Shown piece by piece: positions 52,535 to 61,313 of a stretch of 64,000 nucleotides of DNA. How positions within the stretch are numbered: the stretch's first letter is position 1; every line of letters starts with the position of its first letter. Source of the DNA: Betaproteobacteria bacterium (GTDB taxonomy: Bacteria > Pseudomonadota > Gammaproteobacteria > Burkholderiales > UBA6910). Below the pieces are notes generated by a model. The model searched no databases and was not told the origin of the DNA. It worked only from the letters and a program-made list of their open reading frames with translations. Location of the stretch: assembly GCA_016183615.1 (NCBI GenBank), contig JACPEG010000017.1, positions 40,922 through 104,921 on the forward strand. Reading direction: 5' to 3'. The position numbers and the translations under genes were made by a program.

Positions 52535-53596
52535 CTAGCTGAATTTGTCGTACTTGATGTTGTCCGTTGTCAGCTTGGCTTCGACGATCAGCATCCGGAT
52601 CGCCCCGTCCACCGCCGGCGGCGGGCCTGCCAGGTAGGCGCGCAGGTTCTGGTACTTGCCCTTCATGTGGCGCGCCGCCACCTCGTGCACGAAGCCGCGG
52701 TCGAAGCCGAGCAGCGGATGGCGACCGGCGGCATCCGCCGGAACATCCTCGTCGGACAGCGCAATGGTGATGTCGAGACTCCCGGGGAAAGCTTTCCGGA
52801 AGGACGAGAGTTCCTCCAGGAAAAACGTGTCCTTCATGGTGCGCACCCCGAAGAACAGGTAGCCCCGGTGCTGATCGAAATAGCGCTCCTGCACCGCCCG
52901 GGACAGGATGGACATCATGCCGGCAATGCCGCTGCCGCCGGCGATGCACAGCAGGTTTTTTCCGAGGTTGGGGTAAAAGGTGGCGTGCCCCAGCGGGCCC
53001 ACCAGATTCACCGCCGTGCCCTCGATCCCGGAGTTGAAAAGCCACTCGGAAAACCCCCCGCCGGGCTTCTTCTTGATTACGAACTCCAGGCGCTTCGCCT
53101 GCCGCTCGAAGTTCACCATGGAGTAGCCGCGGTAGCCCGGGATGCCCGGGACGCCCACCGCAAAGAACTGGCCGGCATCGAATTCCTGGGGCCGATCGGG
53201 CTCGATCTCCAGGAACGTCACGTCGTGGGTCAGCGGCCTGGTGCGGCGGATGACCCCGAACGAGGAGCGCGGCAGGCAGGCGCCCGGGTCGAGCCCGTAC
53301 ACGAAGTTCCCGAGCTCGATGGTGATGTCGGTGCGGGCGACGCACTGGCACATCAGGAACTCGCCCTGCTCGGGCTTCAGGTACTTGCGCCCCGGCGCCT
53401 CCGGCCACGGATCGTAGATCTTGCCGTCGATCAGCTTGGCCTTGCAGGTGCCGCAGGTGCCGGTGCTGCACTCGTAGGGCAGGTCCACGGCGCTGCGCAG
53501 CCCGGCGAACAGCACCTGCTCCTTTTCGCCGCTGTCGAAGCTGTAGGCGCGGTTCCTGGCGTTGACCTGGATTTTCATGGACCCGAGTCCGTTCAT
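52535..53596 (-). CDS. Ferredoxin-NAD(P)H reductase of a Rieske oxygenase (2Fe-2S, FAD, NAD)
   Basis: 353 residues from ATG 53596; ATG 53578 is an alternative. The N-terminal plant-type 2Fe-2S domain has Cys43, Cys48, Cys51 and Cys83 (YECSTGTCGTC and LMCQC). Next come an FAD domain (GYRGYSMVNF) and a NAD domain (CIAGGSGIAGMMSIL, YLFFGVRTMKDTFF). The domain order is that of class IB reductases such as benzoate dioxygenase reductase and MsmD. It starts 3 bases after the beta-subunit stop, so it belongs to the oxygenase operon. Confidence 0.92.
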   Translation of the reverse strand: MNGLGSMKIQVNARNRAYSFDSGEKEQVLFAGLRSAVDLPYECSTGTCGTCKAKLIDGKIYDPWPEAPGRKYLKPEQGEFLMCQCVARTDITIELGNFVYGLDPGACLPRSSFGVIRRTRPLTHDVTFLEIEPDRPQEFDAGQFFAVGVPGIPGYRGYSMVNFERQAKRLEFVIKKKPGGGFSEWLFNSGIEGTAVNLVGPLGHATFYPNLGKNLLCIAGGSGIAGMMSILSRAVQERYFDQHRGYLFFGVRTMKDTFFLEELSSFRKAFPGSLDITIALSDEDVPADAAGRHPLLGFDRGFVHEVAARHMKGKYQNLRAYLAGPPPAVDGAIRMLIVEAKLTTDNIKYDKFS

Positions 53597-53599
53597 CGC

Positions 53600-54061
53600 T
53601 CAAAACGGAACGTGGTAGCCGATGCCGAGCATGCGGGTGTCAAGCTTCACCGTGCGCTCCGCCAGCTTCGGGCCGCCGCCGTTCAGGCTCACGGTGTCGT
53701 AGAGCTTGCCCACCGCGAACAGCTCTGTCACCCCGCCGTCCAGCGTCGTCTTGAACACCTGCAGCGCGGAAACCACTTTCGCCTGTCCGTTCGCCTCGTC
53801 CATTTCCACGCTGTAGACCGTCGCGTGGCGGGTGATCGGCGAGTGATCGCTGTTGTGGCGCGGCAGGTTGGTAAACAGGGTTTCCATGCCCTTTTTGTCG
53901 TGCTGCAGCCAGATCATGTCCTTGCGGATCTCCGGGCTGTGGGCGCTGATAGTGTAGCGGAACCCCGGCTCGCAAAGCTCCAGGTAGCCCTTGAAATTCC
54001 GGTCGTCGAGCAACATGCAGGAGCGGTAGACCAGCTCCTCGACGGATTGCCTCGTGCTCAC
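53600..54061 (-). CDS. Rieske oxygenase small (beta) subunit
   Basis: 153 residues from GTG 54061, supported by AAGGAGGGG nine bases upstream. The fold is NTF2/SnoaL-like, as in beta subunits of ring-hydroxylating dioxygenases and MsmB: VEELVYRSCMLLDDRNFKGY, then LELCEPGFRYTISAHSPEIR, then the HATVYSVEMDEANGQAKVVS strand. The beta subunit is structural, surrounding the alpha trimer. Its gene is 62 bases downstream of the alpha gene. Confidence 0.85.
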   Translation of the reverse strand: MSTRQSVEELVYRSCMLLDDRNFKGYLELCEPGFRYTISAHSPEIRKDMIWLQHDKKGMETLFTNLPRHNSDHSPITRHATVYSVEMDEANGQAKVVSALQVFKTTLDGGVTELFAVGKLYDTVSLNGGGPKLAERTVKLDTRMLGIGYHVPF

Positions 54062-54123
54062 AATGCATCCCCTCCTTATAGGTTCTTCGGTCACGGCGCC
54101 GCAGGTGCGGCGCGCGTGCCTGC

Positions 54124-55332
54124 TCAGGCGGCCGCCGCGGGGCGGCTCTCGGCCATGGGGTCGTAAGCCTTGCGGCCCATGCGCCGGCCCCACTCCGCGT
54201 AGAAGTGGCGCATTCCGATCTCGTCGTGGATGGTGCTGCTCTCCTCGCGGCCATGGATCACCCACTTGCTGTCGGTCATCTCGCGCATCGCCAGGCCCTG
54301 GCCGTGCACTCCCAGCAGGTCCTCGTGCAGGTTGCGGCCGAATGGGCCCCAGATGGTGTTGTGGTCGCGGATGCGCTCGGCGCGCTGCTCCGGGGTGTCG
54401 CTCTTCAGCCCCAGGCCACGAAACTCGATCATCACCTTGTTGGGCCCGAGGGGAATGGAGGTGTCGATTCGCATCACCGAGGTGCGCAGGTTGTAGGTCA
54501 TGCCCGGGAACACATCCACCAGAATCCAGCCCCCGGGGGCAAGGCCCGGCCAGCCCAGGCCGCGCTGCTCGCCGCCATCGTAGGCGTCGTACTTGATGCT
54601 CATGGAACCGACCGAGGCGTGGCCGTTGGGATAGCCGACGTATTTGCGGTCGAAGTAGCCCGGCTGCATCATCCCGGTGATGCGGTTAAAGTAGTGCATG
54701 TAGTCGTGGTAGAACTCGCTGTTGGTGTCGTGCCACAGCTTGTAATTGGTGTTGACGATGGCCTTGTGGTAGTGGAACACCTCCATCGGCTGCTCCATGG
54801 TGGGCTCGAGCAGCCCCAGCGCATCGCCGATGTATTCCTTCAGGGTACACGCACCATCGTCGATGTTGACCCAGACGAATCCGCCAAAGCCGATCTCGGC
54901 GCGCACCTCGCGCAGGCCCACGTCGTCCTTGGACAGCCGGTTCTGGTAGCCCTCGGTGCCGCGGGAGATGTCGGTGCAGCTGCCTTTGCAGTCGAACGAC
55001 CAGGCGTGGAAGATGCAGGTGACGCGCTTGGCGTTGCCCACCGGATCGTAGAGCAGGATGTTGCCCCGGTGGGGGCAGATGTTGTAGAAGGCGCGGACCT
55101 TCATGTCATCGCCGCGCATGATGAAAATCGGCTCGCCGCCAGGATGGTTGAAGGTGCGGTAGTCGTACGGGTTGGGAACCTCGGATTCGTGGCAGGCGAT
55201 GATCCAGCATTGGTTGAAGATCTTTTCCTGCTCTTCCCGGAAGATCTGCTCGTCGGTGTAGATGCGCGTGTCCACGTAATGGGTGGAGGGAAGCTTGGGT
55301 TTCTGCGTCCACTGGGCCGCGTTGCGGGACAT
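54124..55332 (-). CDS. Rieske non-heme iron oxygenase, large (alpha) subunit
   Basis: 402 residues; GAGAGGAG precedes the ATG. The Rieske centre uses Cys86/His88 (ICPHRGN) and Cys106/His109 (CIFHAW), 17 residues apart, the usual spacing. The catalytic iron site is recognisable in SEFYHDYMHYF, with His209 and His213; the third carboxylate ligand lies further on. The class oxidises aromatic rings, N-methyl and S- or C-methyl groups of small molecules. The transporter type, FolD, TSUP and SoxCD nearby favour a small sulfonate or methylated sulfur compound as substrate. As I recall, classical MsmA has a longer insertion between the Rieske pairs, so this is a related but different enzyme. Confidence 0.92.
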   Translation of the reverse strand: MSRNAAQWTQKPKLPSTHYVDTRIYTDEQIFREEQEKIFNQCWIIACHESEVPNPYDYRTFNHPGGEPIFIMRGDDMKVRAFYNICPHRGNILLYDPVGNAKRVTCIFHAWSFDCKGSCTDISRGTEGYQNRLSKDDVGLREVRAEIGFGGFVWVNIDDGACTLKEYIGDALGLLEPTMEQPMEVFHYHKAIVNTNYKLWHDTNSEFYHDYMHYFNRITGMMQPGYFDRKYVGYPNGHASVGSMSIKYDAYDGGEQRGLGWPGLAPGGWILVDVFPGMTYNLRTSVMRIDTSIPLGPNKVMIEFRGLGLKSDTPEQRAERIRDHNTIWGPFGRNLHEDLLGVHGQGLAMREMTDSKWVIHGREESSTIHDEIGMRHFYAEWGRRMGRKAYDPMAESRPAAAA

Positions 55333-55924
55333 CGTCGGTATCTCCTCTCGGTGTTTTAAGGAATTGTTTTCGCGTTTACTTGGAAAGCAGCTTTCGTGCC
55401 AATCGACCCAAATCTCCTTTGTTGCCGATGGTTAGCGGCGAAATCCACCGTCACTTGGCGGGCGTCCCCGTAGGCGGTCCGTTTCGGAAGGAAACATCCG
55501 CCCATTTCTCAGGGAAACATGGCCGAGGGGCAATTCCGTATTGGCAACTCCGCGCCCGATATCGATCCGGATCAGCACGATTCGGGGTAATCCGAATTCT
55601 TTCCCCACCCCGCGTGTTGAATATGGGCTCGGGCCGCCCCGGGGACCGTTCTTACACCACGCACCGCGCGATTGGGCTTGGCATCAATGTTGCTTTGGAC
55701 ATGACGGACGTTCCGGACAGGGGTTTCCGGAGTGTTTTGCGTTTCATTTGGCACACCCCGTTCCGTTTCGTAGCTGGATTGTGTCGCATGTTTACAATGA
55801 CGGCCGAGCGTCGCCCCCGGCCACGTCTGCCACAGTCCGTTTCCACTTGCGACAAGGAACTGAAAGGCGAATCAACTGTGGAGCACCCTGAAATGCGCGT
55901 CCTGCCCTGACTTATCGCGCACTC
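55333..55924. other. Divergent intergenic region, 592 bases
   Basis: It lies between the Rieske oxygenase operon (minus) and folB (plus). Short open frames occur on both strands but lack family similarity, good start signals and conserved codon pattern, so I see no gene. Both promoters must be here or nearby. A sigma-54-like site is noted at 55679-55694. Base composition is less GC-biased than the genes, as expected for a regulatory region. Confidence 0.6.
55679..55694 (+). promoter_or_regulatory. Candidate sigma-54 promoter (TGGCAT-N5-TTGCT)
   Basis: TGGCAT CAATG TTGCT matches the consensus TGGCAC-N5-TTGCW at all but one of the specified positions, with the correct 12-base GG-to-GC spacing. 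It points toward folB, about 220 bases upstream of its start. One such match is expected by chance now and then, and no activator-binding site was identified. Confidence 0.35.
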
Positions 55925-56338
55925 GTGGACATTATTTTTATCCGGGACTTGGCGGTGGAGGCCGCGGTAGGCATTTACGACCATGAGCGTATTTCGCCGC
56001 AAGCGCTGCAAATCAACCTGCAAATCGCGCTGCCTTCGCGAAAGGCCTGTGCTACCGACGAGATCGGCGACACTATCGATTACGGCGCGGTGACGGAATC
56101 GATTCGGCGGATGCTCGGCCAGCGCCGTTTCAACTTGGTGGAAACACTCGCCGAACGCGTCGCCCGCCTTCTGATTGAGGATTTCGGCGCGCCCTGGGTT
56201 CAGGTTGAGGTCGCCAAGGGACCAGTCGTACCTGGCGTCCGCCAGGTAGGCGTCGTCATTGAGCGCATACGGACACCGGGATCCGTCAGGTCCTTTTGGC
56301 GGAAGGATATCGTCGATCACCTAGCGGAAGCCGAGTGA
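55925..56338 (+). CDS. folB: Dihydroneopterin aldolase
   Basis: 137 residues from GTG 55925. FolB splits dihydroneopterin to 6-hydroxymethyldihydropterin in folate synthesis. The N-terminal IRDLAVEAAVGIYDHERISP, the middle IDYGAVTESIRRML, and LVETLAERVARLLIEDF are typical. Other folate biosynthesis genes (folK, folP) are not here, so this copy may be a specialised one serving the local C1 cluster. The formate-THF ligase remnant follows 52 bases later. Confidence 0.88.
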   Translation: MDIIFIRDLAVEAAVGIYDHERISPQALQINLQIALPSRKACATDEIGDTIDYGAVTESIRRMLGQRRFNLVETLAERVARLLIEDFGAPWVQVEVAKGPVVPGVRQVGVVIERIRTPGSVRSFWRKDIVDHLAEAE

Positions 56339-56390
56339 CTACCGGGTGCGCCCCGCAACAATCATGTCAAAAATATCTTGAGGAGTCAGC

Positions 56391-58062
56391 ATGGGAAACG
56401 ATGTTCAGACCACAAACCGTCCCAGGGTAAAGTCCCCGGCAGCAAATGTCGTTCCGAGCGACATCGAGATTGCGCAGCAGGCGAAGCTCTTGCCGATCGG
56501 CAGCATCGCGCAGCGGCTGGGCATTCCCGAGGCGGCGATCGAGCCCTACGGGCACTACAAGGCCAAGGTTTCGCTCAACTATGTGAACACGCTGGCGGGG
56601 CGCCCCGACGGCCACGGTGGGCCTCGGCGATGCGCTGAACCGGATCGGCAAGCGCGCGATCCTGTGTCTGCGCGAGCCCTCGCTGGGGCCGGTGTTCGGC
56701 ATGAAGGGCGGCGCCGCCGGCGGCGGCTACGCCCAGGTGGTGCCGATGGAGGACATCAATCTCCACTTCACCGGGGATTTCAACGGCATTGCGCTGGCCA
56801 ACAACCTGCTCGCGGCCCTGATCGACAACCACATCCACCACGGCAACGAGCTGGGGTTCGACGTGCGCCGCATCAGCTGGAAGCGGGTGATCGACATGAA
56901 CGACCGGGCGCTGCGCGAGATCACGGTCGCCCTCGGCGGTCCCGGCAACGGTTTCCCGCGCCAGGACGGCTTCGACATCGTGGTGGCTTCCGAGGTGATG
57001 GCGATCTTCTGCCTGGCGACCTCCTTGAAGGACCTCAAAGAGCGCCTCGGCAACATCGTGGTGGGCTACACCCGGGAGAGCAAGCCCATCCTCGCCCGGC
57101 AGTTGAAGGCCCACGGGGCGATGACGGTGCTGCTCAAAGACGCGTTGAACCCCAACCTGGTGCAGACGCTGGAGAATAACCCCGCCTTCATCCACGGCGG
57201 GCCGTTTGCCAACATCGCCCACGGCTGCAACTCGGTGATCGCCACCCAGACCGCGTTGAAGCTTGCCGACTACGTGGTGACCGAGGCCGGGTTCGGGGCC
57301 GACCTGGGGGCCGAGAAGTTCATCGACATCAAGTGCCGCAAATCGGGCCTCAAGCCCGCGGCGGTGGTGATCGTGGCGACGCTGCGGGCGCTCAAGTACC
57401 ACGGCGGCGCGGAGGTCAAGGAATTGAACCGGGAGAACCTGGAGGCCTTGGAGAAGGGGCTGGCCAACCTGGAGCGGCACGTGAACAACATCCGCAACCA
57501 CTACGGGCTGCCGTGCGTGGTCTCGGTCAACCAGTTCACCTTCGACACCGCGGCCGAGATCGCGCTGTTGCAGAAGAGGATGGCGCATCACCAGGTGCGG
57601 GTCATCATGGCGCGCCACTGGGCCGAGGGCGGCAAGGGCGCGGAAGAAGTCGCCCGCCACGTGGTGGAGCTCTGCGAGACCCCCAACGGCTTCAAGTTCG
57701 TCTACGACGAGAACGAGACCCTGTGGGACAAGATCCGGGCGGTGGCGACCAAGATCTACGGCGCCTCGGAAGTCACGGCGGATTCCAAGGTGCGGGCCCA
57801 GATCAGGAAGCTGCAGGAGGACGGCTACGGGCACTACCCGGTGTGCGTGGCCAAGACCCAGTACTCGTTTTCCACCGACCCGCAGCTGCGCGGCGCGCCC
57901 TCGGGGCACGTGATCAACGTGCGCGAAGTGCGGCTCGCCGCCGGGGCGGAATTCATCGTCATGATCTGCGGCGACATCATGACCATGCCGGGCCTGCCCC
58001 GGGTGCCCTCGGCCGAGAAGATCGACCTCACCGACGAGGGCAAGGTGGTGGGGCTGTTCTGA
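56391..58062 (+). pseudogene. fhs: Formate-tetrahydrofolate ligase, frameshifted with P-loop deleted
   Basis: The N-terminal ~74 codons ([10 protein letters not shown]... to AGRPDG, frame of 56391) and the rest (from [15 protein letters not shown], frame of 56614) both match FTHFS, which makes 10-formyl-THF from formate and ATP. The junction is at 56612-56614. The usual segment between them, which holds the ATP-binding PTPAGEGKTTTT, is gone (about 20 residues, ~59 bases), and the frame changes. Everything downstream to the stop is intact, with normal codon use ([20 protein letters not shown] and others). It is either a recent null mutation or an assembly deletion. It overlaps the next gene by TGATG. 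Confidence 0.88.
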
Positions 58063-58679
58063 TGACGGGCGCGGCGGCAGCGGTCGCGCCGGCGGGCGAC
58101 AAGGCGCAAATCCGGGCTGTGGTCCTGGCCCGCCGCGACGCGCTCCCCGATGCGGACCGTCACGAACATGGCCGCCTCATCCTCGAGAAGGTCGTCGCCC
58201 TCGACAGCTACCGCCGGTCCCCGGTGGTCATGGCCTACGCCAGTTTCGGAAGCGAGCTGGACACCGGCCCCTTCCTGCGAGCCGTTCTGGCGTCGGGAAA
58301 AACCCTGGTGCTGCCGAAGGTCGACCGGGCCCGCGGTTGCCTCGAGACTTACGCGGTCGCGGATATGGAAACGGATCTCGTGGCCGGGCCCTGGGGCCTG
58401 CGGGAACCCGACCCGCGGCGCGGCCGGCCGGTTTCACCCGAGGCGATCGGGTTCGTATTGGTGCCGGGGGTCGCGTTCGATCGCCGCGGCGGCCGCATCG
58501 GTTATGGGAAGGGCTTCTACGACCGCCTGCTCGCGGCGTGCCGCCGAACCCGCCCCGCAGCATGGGCGGTTGCCGCAGCTTTCGACCTGCAACTCGTGGG
58601 TACCGTCCCCATGGAGCGCCACGATCTTTTCATGGACGGCATCCTGACCGAGTCCCGTTCCCTCCTGCTGCGGGCCTGA
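58062..58679 (+). CDS. 5-formyltetrahydrofolate cyclo-ligase
   Basis: 205 residues from ATG 58062. It converts 5-formyl-THF with ATP to 5,10-methenyl-THF, returning a dead-end folate to the active pool. The ATP/Mg motif is GGRIGYGKGFYDRLL; the N-terminal KAQIRAVVLARRDAL and the ETYAVADMETDLVAGPWGLREP region are typical. It overlaps the fhs remnant by one base, so it was translationally coupled to it. The gene is also found at the ssrS (6S RNA) locus in other bacteria, so this may be an extra copy; no 6S RNA was identified here. Confidence 0.9.
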   Translation: MTGAAAAVAPAGDKAQIRAVVLARRDALPDADRHEHGRLILEKVVALDSYRRSPVVMAYASFGSELDTGPFLRAVLASGKTLVLPKVDRARGCLETYAVADMETDLVAGPWGLREPDPRRGRPVSPEAIGFVLVPGVAFDRRGGRIGYGKGFYDRLLAACRRTRPAAWAVAAAFDLQLVGTVPMERHDLFMDGILTESRSLLLRA

Positions 58680-58945
58680 GCCCGGCTCCAGGCAATCGCG
58701 TTTCCCCGGGAAACTCCCGCGTTTCCTTTAGATACGGAGGAACTCGCGCGAGCTCCGATGTTTGCGTTCGCTTCCCTGCGGTTAGCTCCTGTGGCATGGA
58801 GTATGCTTGACGCCCCTTTGGCGTTCGCATTCCGGTTGCGGCACGTCAAACCGGGATTGCCAGCTCCCAAGAAACAGTCGGCGCGGCAGATGCATTCGGC
58901 AATGCGCCGCAGCAAATAAACACACCACCAAGAATGGAGGAGTGC

Positions 58946-60277
58946 ATGGCCAGGAGATCCCTTCCCGTTTCCACTGGCGACCTGACGTCCGCCAGCCCCC
59001 CTACAGAAGCCGAATTTCAACCCTTATCCCGCGACCGACGGAGTTTCCTGCGCAAGAGCGTCGCCATGGCCGGAGGCGCGCTTGCCACCGGCGCGGCCGG
59101 AATCTCCGTCGCCCAGGCGCAGGCACTCACCGTCCCCGAAACCAACAAGGCCATGGGGCGGCCGATCCCGGCGAACGAATACGGCATGCCGTCCGAGTTC
59201 GAGGCCCACGTGCGGCGGCGGCGCACCGATGTTCTCGTCAACAAGCAGAACTTCTCCGACTGGAGCATGACGCCGCTGCAGCACCAGCACGGCATTGTCA
59301 CGCCGAACGGAGTGGTCTTCGAGCGCCACCACGCCGGCGTCCCGGATATCGACCCTGCGAAGCACAAGCTGGTGATCCACGGCATGGTGAAGAAGCCGCT
59401 CCAGTACACCATGAACGACATCCTGCGCTATCCCTCGGTGTCCCGGTTCCATTTTCTCGAGTGCTCGGGGAACACCCTCACCGACTGGGTGCGTAACGCC
59501 TCCACCACGGTGCAGCAGAGCCACGGATTGCTGTCCTGCGCCCAGTGGACCGGGATCCCGCTTTCATGGCTGCTGGACGAGGCAGGGCTGGAGGAAGGCG
59601 CCAAGTGGCTGCTGGTTGAGGGTGCGGACGGTTCAGGCCACATCCGTTCGATTCCGATCGAAAAGGCGCTCGACGATGCGCTGCTGGTCTACGGCCAGAA
59701 CGGCGAGATGCTGCGGCCCGAGCAGGGCTATCCGCTGCGCGCCTTGATGCCCGGCTGGGAGGGCAACACCAGCGTCAAGTGGCTGCGCCGCATCAAGGTC
59801 TCCGACCAGCCCTGGCATTTCCGCAGCGAGACCGCGCGCTACACCGACCCGCTGCCCGGCGGCAAGTGGCGCCAGTTCAGCATGCTCATGGAGTGCAAGT
59901 CGGTGATCACCCGGCCCTCCGGAGGAATGAATCTGCCGGGCCCCGGCCTGATCGAGATCCAGGGTTTCGCCTGGTCCGGCCGCGGCAGGATCACCGCGGT
60001 GGACGTCACCCTCGACGGCGGCCGCAACTGGCAGGAGGCCACGCTGGAGGAGCCGGTCATGGACAAGTGCCTCACCCGTTTCCGCTTGCGCTGGAACTGG
60101 GACGGCAAGCCCGCCAAGATCGCCAGCCGTGCGGTCGACTCGACGGGCTACGTCCAGCCCACGGTGCAGGAAATCGGCGCTTACCGCGGACTCTATCCGG
60201 GATTCGTGCAGCACCACAACGGAGTCTTTCCCTGGTCTGTCAGCGCGAATGGAGAGGTGAAAAATGCGATCGCTTAA
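58946..60277 (+). CDS. soxC: SoxC-like sulfane/sulfite dehydrogenase, molybdenum subunit
   Basis: 443 residues from ATG 58946, with GGAGG five bases upstream. A Tat signal is present (RDRRSFLRKSVAMAGG). The molybdenum-ligating Cys173 is in FHFLECSGN. The dimerisation domain has PGWEGNTSVKWLRRIKVSDQ and FAWSGRGRITAVDVTLDGGR, as in SoxC. SoxCD removes electrons from the sulfane sulfur on SoxY, while relatives oxidise sulfite. No soxXYZAB genes are in the window, so a sulfite-type role in this locus is as likely as the Sox role. soxD overlaps the end by 14 bases. Confidence 0.9.
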   Translation: MARRSLPVSTGDLTSASPPTEAEFQPLSRDRRSFLRKSVAMAGGALATGAAGISVAQAQALTVPETNKAMGRPIPANEYGMPSEFEAHVRRRRTDVLVNKQNFSDWSMTPLQHQHGIVTPNGVVFERHHAGVPDIDPAKHKLVIHGMVKKPLQYTMNDILRYPSVSRFHFLECSGNTLTDWVRNASTTVQQSHGLLSCAQWTGIPLSWLLDEAGLEEGAKWLLVEGADGSGHIRSIPIEKALDDALLVYGQNGEMLRPEQGYPLRALMPGWEGNTSVKWLRRIKVSDQPWHFRSETARYTDPLPGGKWRQFSMLMECKSVITRPSGGMNLPGPGLIEIQGFAWSGRGRITAVDVTLDGGRNWQEATLEEPVMDKCLTRFRLRWNWDGKPAKIASRAVDSTGYVQPTVQEIGAYRGLYPGFVQHHNGVFPWSVSANGEVKNAIA

Positions 60278-60863
60278 ACTGGTCACGGCCGTGGCAGCCG
60301 CGCTGGCGCTCGCCGCCTGCGCCACTCAACCCACCGGCACCACGTCCTCGCTCCCGGCCCATCCCGGCGTGAAGTACGGCAAGGCGATGTCGGATCTGGA
60401 CGCCGATGCCTGGAACATCGACATCCGGACCTCCGACGGCAGAGGCCTGCCTCCCGGCAGCGGCAGTGTCGCCGACGGCAAGCGGATCTACGACCAGAGG
60501 TGCGTGGCCTGCCACGGACCCGACGCCAAGGGCGGCTCGGTGTACGGCTCCATGGTGGGCGGCTTCGACACCATGAAAACCGACAAACGGGTGCTCACGC
60601 CGGGGAGCATGTATCCCTATGCGCCGATCCTGTTCGATTACATCCGTCGCGCCATGCCCATGGACAGCCCGCAGTCGCTGAAGGACAACGAGGTCTATGC
60701 CCTGTCGGCGTATATCCTCAACCTCAACGGACTGGTCCCGGCCAACGCGGTGATGGACGCCCGTTCGCTGGCCGCGGTGCAGATGCCCAACCGCAATGCC
60801 TTCGTGGTGGACGACCGCCCCGACACCAAGGCGGTGCGCTGCATGCGTGACTGCATCAAGTAG
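60264..60863 (+). CDS. soxD: SoxD-like c-type cytochrome lipoprotein
   Basis: 199 residues with a possible lipobox (LALAAC, Cys19). One heme-binding motif, CVACH (80-84), follows GLPPGSGSVADGKRIYDQR, a stretch typical of SoxD; a Met ligand is likely in AMPMDSPQS. Paracoccus-type SoxD has two hemes and is twice as long, so this is the short one-heme type. It accepts electrons from the SoxC-like subunit and passes them to the respiratory chain. Confidence 0.88.
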   Translation: MRSLKLVTAVAAALALAACATQPTGTTSSLPAHPGVKYGKAMSDLDADAWNIDIRTSDGRGLPPGSGSVADGKRIYDQRCVACHGPDAKGGSVYGSMVGGFDTMKTDKRVLTPGSMYPYAPILFDYIRRAMPMDSPQSLKDNEVYALSAYILNLNGLVPANAVMDARSLAAVQMPNRNAFVVDDRPDTKAVRCMRDCIK

Positions 60864-60893
60864 CGGCCGGTCACTAAAAAAACGGGGGCAAGC

Positions 60894-61277
60894 ATGGACC
60901 GGGTCTACACCGAGCAGGAGGCGCGGCTGCGCCTGAGCGTGGAGCTGCCCCACTGGCAGATGGCCGGCGGCATGCTCCACCGGGTCTACCGCACCAACGG
61001 CTGGAAGGCGGCCCTGATGGTGGTCAACACCGTCGGCCACCTGGCGGAGGCGGCCTGGCATCATCCCGACCTGGACCTGCGCTACGGCCAAGTCGCGGTG
61101 AAGCTCTTCACCCACAAGGCGGGCGGCATCACCGACAAGGATTTCGCGCTGGCGCGCAAGATCGAGGAAGTGGTGCAGTGGCAGCCCGCGCTGGAACAGA
61201 GTCCCCTCAAGGGCACGCCCAACCACGAGCCCCGATTCAAATACCTGGAGTACGACCGGGAGCGCTCCGCCGCCTGA
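60894..61277 (+). CDS. Pterin-4a-carbinolamine dehydratase-like protein
   Basis: 127 residues of the PCD/DCoH fold, with the motif HHPDLDLRYGQVAVKLFTHKAGG and TDKDFALARKIEEV. In phenylalanine hydroxylase systems it recycles tetrahydrobiopterin. PCD-like proteins also occur beside molybdenum enzymes, where a molybdopterin-related role has been proposed. With SoxCD directly upstream and no phenylalanine hydroxylase, the latter is more likely here. A hairpin terminator follows. Confidence 0.85.
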   Translation: MDRVYTEQEARLRLSVELPHWQMAGGMLHRVYRTNGWKAALMVVNTVGHLAEAAWHHPDLDLRYGQVAVKLFTHKAGGITDKDFALARKIEEVVQWQPALEQSPLKGTPNHEPRFKYLEYDRERSAA

Positions 61278-61280
61278 GGC

Positions 61281-61312
61281 GGGCGAGACGCCGCCGGAGC
61301 GGCGTCTCGCCC
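61281..61312. terminator. Bidirectional hairpin terminator between convergent genes
   Basis: GGGCGAGACGCCGC and its exact complement form a 14-bp stem with a CGGA loop. The hairpin starts three bases after the pterin dehydratase stop and ends one base before the GcvT-like stop. The T-rich tract is short (GTTATTCATT on the plus strand), so it may work as a barrier or with Rho. Confidence 0.65.
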
Positions 61313-61313
61313 G

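Noticed and set aside
54124..55332. Naming the oxygenase MsmA (methanesulfonate monooxygenase)
   Set aside because: Context fits, but the Rieske spacing is the ordinary 17 residues, whereas I recall a longer insertion in MsmA; a specific name is not supported.
55380..55910. A 176-codon open frame on the plus strand in the divergent intergenic region
   Set aside because: It has no Shine-Dalgarno sequence, no recognisable fold and atypical codon use; it probably covers promoters.
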